In this document: positions 15,676 through 19,224 of the stretch, piece after piece
Numbering within the stretch: the first letter of the stretch is position 1
Layout of the letters: each line of letters opens with the position of its first letter
Origin: CAZYYO01 sp964650965
Lineage (GTDB): Bacteria; Bacillota; Clostridia; Lachnospirales; Lachnospiraceae
Reading direction: 5' to 3'
Length of the DNA stretch: 19,224 nucleotides
Assembly (NCBI GenBank): GCA_964650965.1
Contig: CAZYYO010000047.1
Span: 1-19,224 of the forward strand
Translations under genes and position numbers: made by a program
Notes under the pieces: generated by a model
What the model saw: only the letters and a program-made list of their open reading frames with translations
The model's database searches: none
Told to the model about the DNA's origin: nothing

Positions 15676-16850
15676 AAATGCTCTTTTACCGATATGGGAG
15701 TATCTGCGAGCCAGACATCCTTTCTGCCTTTGCAGAATTAGGAGTGGAAACAACAGAATACACCGATGAAATAACCAACAAAGACCGGCCTCTTAAAACT
15801 GCCACAAAACTGCTGGGGAATTTTCTTTTAGATCACCCGGTGGATTTTGTTTTTTCAATTAATTTTTTTCCTTTTATATCAGAGCTCTGCAATATCTTCC
15901 ATATACGCTACTTATGCTGGACTGTTGACAGCCCTGTTATGGAGCTTTATTCTACTGCTATCAGCAACGAATGGAACCGAATCTTTTTATTTGATCGTGA
16001 GCAATACAATGAATTTATCGAATATAATCCAGAACGAATTTTTCACCTGCCTCTTGCTGCAAGCGTAAAAAACAAAATCAGACTTTTCGAAGCCACACCA
16101 CAGGATATTCAAAAAAATTATGCTCATGATATTGCATTTGTGGGCTCCTTATATTCTGAAAAATGCCCCTATGATCGACTTGCCGATAACCACTCCTATC
16201 TTAACGGCTATCTAAATGCAATTATGGCTGCACAAGAATCTGTTTACGGTTATTATTTCATCAGTGATCTGCTTACAGATAAGATCATTGCTCAATTTCG
16301 CGATAATTTCCCTGGATTTTATGAATACCCTGGAGTGTCACATCTCTCCCCCAGAGAAACATTATCACAATTATATATAGGGAATAAAATCTCTGCCCTG
16401 GAACGGCTCCATACCTTCCAGTTCCTCTGCCAGGCACATTCCGTAGACATATACACAGGAAGCGATACCAGCAGTATTCCTTCCATCATTGATCATGGAC
16501 TGGCCAAATCACTTACAGAGATGCCTTTGATTTTTCATAACTCCAAAATCAATTTAAATATCACTTCAAAGCCTATCCGGAGTGGTCTTCCGCTACGCAT
16601 CTTTGACATAATCAGCTGTGGTGGTTTTGTCCTGTCTAACTATCAGACAGAGCTGCCTGAGTTATTTAATATTGATTCTGAGATTGTTACCTATGGTTCT
16701 TATGATGAACTGCTGGCTCAGTGTGATTACTATCTTACACATGACAAGATACGTGCAGAAATAGCCGAAAGCGCTTACCATAAACTATGCAAACAACACA
16801 CTTACGAGTTAAGACTGGTGAATATGCTGGAACTCGCTTATTCCATATAA
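15672..16850 (+). CDS. CgeB-family glycosyltransferase no. 5
   Basis: 392 residues. It begins MKMLFYRYGS. The counterpart of the paralogues' SWVYDSP is CWTVDSP at 82-88, close to the CDNP variant in CgeB no. 1. HDIAFVGSLY marks the linker. SKINLN is at 291, followed by SGLPLRIFDIISCGGF. GGAGG is seven bases before the ATG, inside the end of CgeB no. 4. The N-terminal half (MLFYRYGS, FVFSINFFPFIS, SPVMELY) resembles no. 1 more than its immediate neighbours, so the island's paralogues may not all come from adjacent duplication. Confidence 0.87.
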   Translation: MKMLFYRYGSICEPDILSAFAELGVETTEYTDEITNKDRPLKTATKLLGNFLLDHPVDFVFSINFFPFISELCNIFHIRYLCWTVDSPVMELYSTAISNEWNRIFLFDREQYNEFIEYNPERIFHLPLAASVKNKIRLFEATPQDIQKNYAHDIAFVGSLYSEKCPYDRLADNHSYLNGYLNAIMAAQESVYGYYFISDLLTDKIIAQFRDNFPGFYEYPGVSHLSPRETLSQLYIGNKISALERLHTFQFLCQAHSVDIYTGSDTSSIPSIIDHGLAKSLTEMPLIFHNSKINLNITSKPIRSGLPLRIFDIISCGGFVLSNYQTELPELFNIDSEIVTYGSYDELLAQCDYYLTHDKIRAEIAESAYHKLCKQHTYELRLVNMLELAYSI

Positions 16851-16865
16851 GGAGAATTATAAACC

Positions 16866-18029
16866 ATGAATATTATATATCTTGACTGGCCTTGCTTTAA
16901 TTCCGTGGATACCATTTTAACTTTTGAACAGTTTGGCCATAACGTAATACGTTTCTTTCACCCAGATTATCAGAATCATTCAAGTGATGCGTTTATCCGG
17001 GAATTTCAGTCTACTGCCCACACTTGCCATGCTGACTGCTGTTATTCTTATAATTACTATCCTATTGTTGCGACTTGCTGTCATCAACTTAATATTCCTT
17101 ATATTTCCTTCGTATATGACAGCCCTTTTGTATTACTTTATTCCTATACCCTGATCTATCCCACCAATTTTGTTTTTTTATTTGACAAGGCTCAATATTA
17201 TGAATTCAAGAATGCTGGTATTGACACCGTATACTACCATGTATTGCCTGTTAATGGTTCCATCATTCATACTCTGTTGACAAAAAAATACGATAAATCT
17301 CGTCTTTCTGCCGAAGTTTCTTTTGTAGGTGCTTTATATAATGAAAAACACAACTATTATGATACGTTGCTGGGCCATAACGACTATCTGGACGGCTTCC
17401 TTGCCGGATTGATAGATGCACAGCAACAGATTAATGGTCTTAATTTCATTGAAGATACATTATCTCCTGACATTGTTCACATGCTTCAGCAGATATCACC
17501 CTATCATCCGGATGCAGACAGTGTTGTAACACCAACCTATATATACGCCAATTATTATATTAATCGAAAAATCACTCAATTAGATCGGATCAGTGCCCTT
17601 ACCGCAATTGGTGAAAGATATAAAGTCCGTCTCTTTACCCTGGATCCAAACAGTTATATTTCCGGTGTTGAGAACATGGGCATCTGTGATTATTACTCAG
17701 AGATGCCCTATCTCTTCCACAACAGCAAAATCAATCTGAACATCAGCCTCCGAAGCATAAAATCCGGAATACCTCTGCGCTGTATGGATATCATGGGCAA
17801 TGGAGGATTTTTACTTTCCAATTATCAGAGTGACCTTGCTGATTTCTTTGAAGCTGACTCTGAATTTGTTTTTTATGATGGGAATAAACAGCTTGTTGAG
17901 AAAATCGGATATTACCTTAAACACAATGATGAACGGGAGGAAATTGCCCGGCGAGGTCACAAAAAAGTAGTAGAGCAATTTAATTATCCTGCTGTTTTCA
18001 AAGAAATCCTGGATGTGGTATTTCACTGA
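16866..18029 (+). CDS. CgeB-family glycosyltransferase no. 6
   Basis: 387 residues. It begins MNIIYLDWPC and has YISFVYDSP at 79-87. The linker has SAEVSFVGALY. SKINLN is at 287, followed by SGIPLRCMDIMGNGGF. AAGGAG overlaps the stop of CgeB no. 5, and the gap between the two genes is 15 nt. An unusual feature is a run of cysteine and histidine residues in the N half (C54, H55, C58, C59, C71, C72, H73) that the other five lack. The last 7 bp overlap the convergent GT4 gene, and no terminator is visible after the operon. Confidence 0.87.
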   Translation: MNIIYLDWPCFNSVDTILTFEQFGHNVIRFFHPDYQNHSSDAFIREFQSTAHTCHADCCYSYNYYPIVATCCHQLNIPYISFVYDSPFVLLYSYTLIYPTNFVFLFDKAQYYEFKNAGIDTVYYHVLPVNGSIIHTLLTKKYDKSRLSAEVSFVGALYNEKHNYYDTLLGHNDYLDGFLAGLIDAQQQINGLNFIEDTLSPDIVHMLQQISPYHPDADSVVTPTYIYANYYINRKITQLDRISALTAIGERYKVRLFTLDPNSYISGVENMGICDYYSEMPYLFHNSKINLNISLRSIKSGIPLRCMDIMGNGGFLLSNYQSDLADFFEADSEFVFYDGNKQLVEKIGYYLKHNDEREEIARRGHKKVVEQFNYPAVFKEILDVVFH

Positions 18030-19093
18030 TCAATAACCGCTACCAACTCCTTCATAAAATGTGCTAATGCCATACCAGCTTCCGATGATTCTGCACTTTT
18101 TCTGCAATCATAGGATTTAATCTGTGGCAATGTATGATCTGCCATACAATCAAGTATATATGCTAAGCCATCAGAATCACCTTTTGCATATAGATAGCCA
18201 TTAACTCCTGGGGTAATAATATCAATTATTCCATCCACCGGTGTAGAAATCACAGGCAGACCACAAGCCAGTGCTTCCCTTGTTACAATCGAATACCCTT
18301 CATATTCTGAGGATAATAGCATTGCAGAATACTCTTTTGTATTTTCCCATGGTTTCTCCTTCCACCCAAGAATATTCACACGATTTTCAAGATGGAGGTC
18401 TACGATCAACTGTTTTAGCCGTGCTCTTTCATCTCCATCTCCGATAATATCCAACATCCACACATCTTTTGTTTTCGCCAATGCTTCTATCATAGTTTCA
18501 ACATGCTTTTCCTCTGACAATCGCCCCACATATACCAATGTTCTTGAAGTATATGTATGTACGGCATATATTAGATTTGTGAAATCAATTGGATTCTCAA
18601 TTTGTTTTACGATCGCCTCAGGGTTATCATTCATGATTTTTCTCCTGGTTCGTCCATTCAAAACCAGATGTGCATCCGCATATCTAAGGCACTCCATTCC
18701 GCCCAAATCATTCTTGGCATATTCCTCAATAGGGCCATGCAGCCAGGATACAACCTTACATGTCTCTGGGAAGGCACCTGCAATCATCTTAGCAATCATT
18801 GATAACACAGGCCATGGCGTTGCAACTATGATGTCAGGAAACGTCCCGTTTTCTCTTAACAAATCCAGATATCTCGTTCCTATTTCACTCAGGTCTTCCA
18901 TTTTATGATTACACATCAATGGATAGAATTCCAGTCCTGAATCCAACCAGGGTTCATTATTATATACGCCCTGTATAATACGAACGCGATATCCATTTTG
19001 TTGGAGATAACAGGCTGTCTGGTTGATTACAACTTCAGCTCCTCCACGTCCGTTCATCGGTACTAGAAAATCAATGATTATTTTGTCTTTCAT
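18023..19093 (-). CDS. GT4 family glycosyltransferase
   Basis: 356 residues, predicted cytoplasmic GT-B retaining glycosyltransferase. The N domain has the glycine-rich acceptor loop NGRGGAEVVINQTA near the start, DIIVATPWPVLSM and VVSWLHGPIEEY. The C domain has LVYVGRLSEEKHVETMIEAL, LDIIGDGDERARLK and the E-x7-E motif E265-E273 in SEYEGYSIVTREALACGLPV, which binds the nucleotide sugar. I chose ATG 19093, preceded by GGAG six bases upstream. The frame stays open to a GTG at 19192, but that extension crosses the flagellin stop and terminator. It is the only GT of the island directly downstream of flagellin, so it may be read by leakage through the terminator and could act on flagellin itself. 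Confidence 0.9.
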   Translation of the reverse strand: MKDKIIIDFLVPMNGRGGAEVVINQTACYLQQNGYRVRIIQGVYNNEPWLDSGLEFYPLMCNHKMEDLSEIGTRYLDLLRENGTFPDIIVATPWPVLSMIAKMIAGAFPETCKVVSWLHGPIEEYAKNDLGGMECLRYADAHLVLNGRTRRKIMNDNPEAIVKQIENPIDFTNLIYAVHTYTSRTLVYVGRLSEEKHVETMIEALAKTKDVWMLDIIGDGDERARLKQLIVDLHLENRVNILGWKEKPWENTKEYSAMLLSSEYEGYSIVTREALACGLPVISTPVDGIIDIITPGVNGYLYAKGDSDGLAYILDCMADHTLPQIKSYDCRKSAESSEAGMALAHFMKELVAVIDQ

Positions 19094-19118
19094 GGTATGC
19101 TCCATAAGGTATTTTGTT

Positions 19119-19150
19119 TGAAAAAAGCCACGCATAAATGCGTGGCTTCT
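19119..19150 (-). terminator. Intrinsic terminator of the flagellin gene
   Basis: On the minus strand a 10-bp stem, AAGCCACGCA/TGCGTGGCTT, with a 4-nt loop is followed directly by a run of T (complement of AAAAAA at 19121-19126). It begins 21 bp after the flagellin stop and ends before the GT4 ribosome binding site. It should separate strong flagellin expression from the GT4 gene. Confidence 0.85.
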
Positions 19151-19169
19151 TCTGGCAATAACTTCACTG

Positions 19170-19224
19170 TTACTGTAATAAGGATAATACACCCTGAGTT
19201 GACTGGTTTGCCTGTGCTAACATA
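19170..19224 (-). CDS. fliC: Flagellin, C-terminal end (partial; rest lies beyond the window)
   Basis: The last 17 visible codons read MLAQANQSTQGVLSLLQ and end at TAA (19172-19170). This is the conserved C-terminal D0 helix of bacterial flagellin, in the form common in Clostridia (AQAN-x3-QGVLSLL). The start of the gene lies to the right of the window. A strong hairpin terminator follows. It is the best evidence that the glycosyltransferase genes beside it modify the flagellar filament. Confidence 0.88.
   Translation of the reverse strand, partial: MLAQANQSTQGVLSLLQ

Noticed and set aside
19094..19192. Longer GT4 protein starting at GTG 19192
   Set aside because: The added 33 residues would be read across the flagellin stop and the terminator stem. 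ATG 19093 has a proper ribosome binding site and the expected N-terminal strand.
1..19224. Mobile elements, CRISPR arrays, tRNA or rRNA genes
   Set aside because: I saw no transposase or integrase motifs, no regularly spaced direct repeats, and no cloverleaf or rRNA-like sequence on either strand. The gene repetition is protein-level paralogy, not a DNA repeat array.

Overview
The window looks like a flagellar locus of a motile, low- to mid-G+C Clostridia, most likely Lachnospiraceae. Two flagellar markers sit at its edges. At the right edge is the C-terminal end of a flagellin (minus strand, final residues MLAQANQSTQGVLSLLQ), followed by an intrinsic terminator. At the left edge is a short FliD-like (hook-associated protein 2 family) gene on the plus strand, with a clean promoter and ribosome binding site. 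Almost everything between them is glycan-building machinery. My reading is that this is a flagellin (or other surface protein) glycosylation island. That role is inferred from context. No gene here is a biochemically recognisable flagellin glycosyltransferase.

Layout: (1) 1-290, divergent promoters; an unknown minus-strand gene probably starts at about position 17. (2) 291-1574 (+), FliD-like protein. (3) 5461 down to 1566 (-), GT-B-like glycosyltransferase, a possible gene remnant, a TPR protein, a family-1-type glycosyltransferase and CgeB-family glycosyltransferase no. 1. (4) 5656-9224 (+), three-gene operon: GT-D fold (DUF1792) glycosyltransferase, dicluster 4Fe-4S FrhB/FdhB-like protein, polysaccharide pyruvyl transferase family protein. 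(5) 14364 down to 9207 (-), five-gene operon: TPR-like protein, small GT2-like glycosyltransferase, CgeB no. 3, CgeB no. 2, and a TPR / half-GT2 / methyltransferase fusion. (6) 14494-18029 (+), three tandem CgeB-family genes (nos. 4-6). (7) 19093 down to 18023 (-), GT4 glycosyltransferase directly downstream of flagellin.

The most striking feature is six paralogous CgeB-type glycosyltransferases (DUF3880-like N half, Glyco_trans_1_2-like C half). All have the motif SKINLN at residues 279-291 and almost the same length (380-393 aa), but they have diverged strongly elsewhere. Together with the GT-D, GT2-like, GT4 and two other GT-B-like enzymes, they could build a long linear glycan by sequential transfers, capped or decorated with pyruvate ketal and methyl groups. 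I see no flippase, polymerase, oligosaccharyltransferase or sugar-nucleotide biosynthesis gene. That fits cytoplasmic, sequential protein O-glycosylation using housekeeping nucleotide sugars.

Genes are packed tightly. All three tail-to-tail gene pairs overlap at their 3' ends (9, 18 and 7 bp). G+C content shifts between blocks, which suggests a mosaic assembled by recombination. I saw no tRNA, rRNA, CRISPR array, insertion sequence or integrase.
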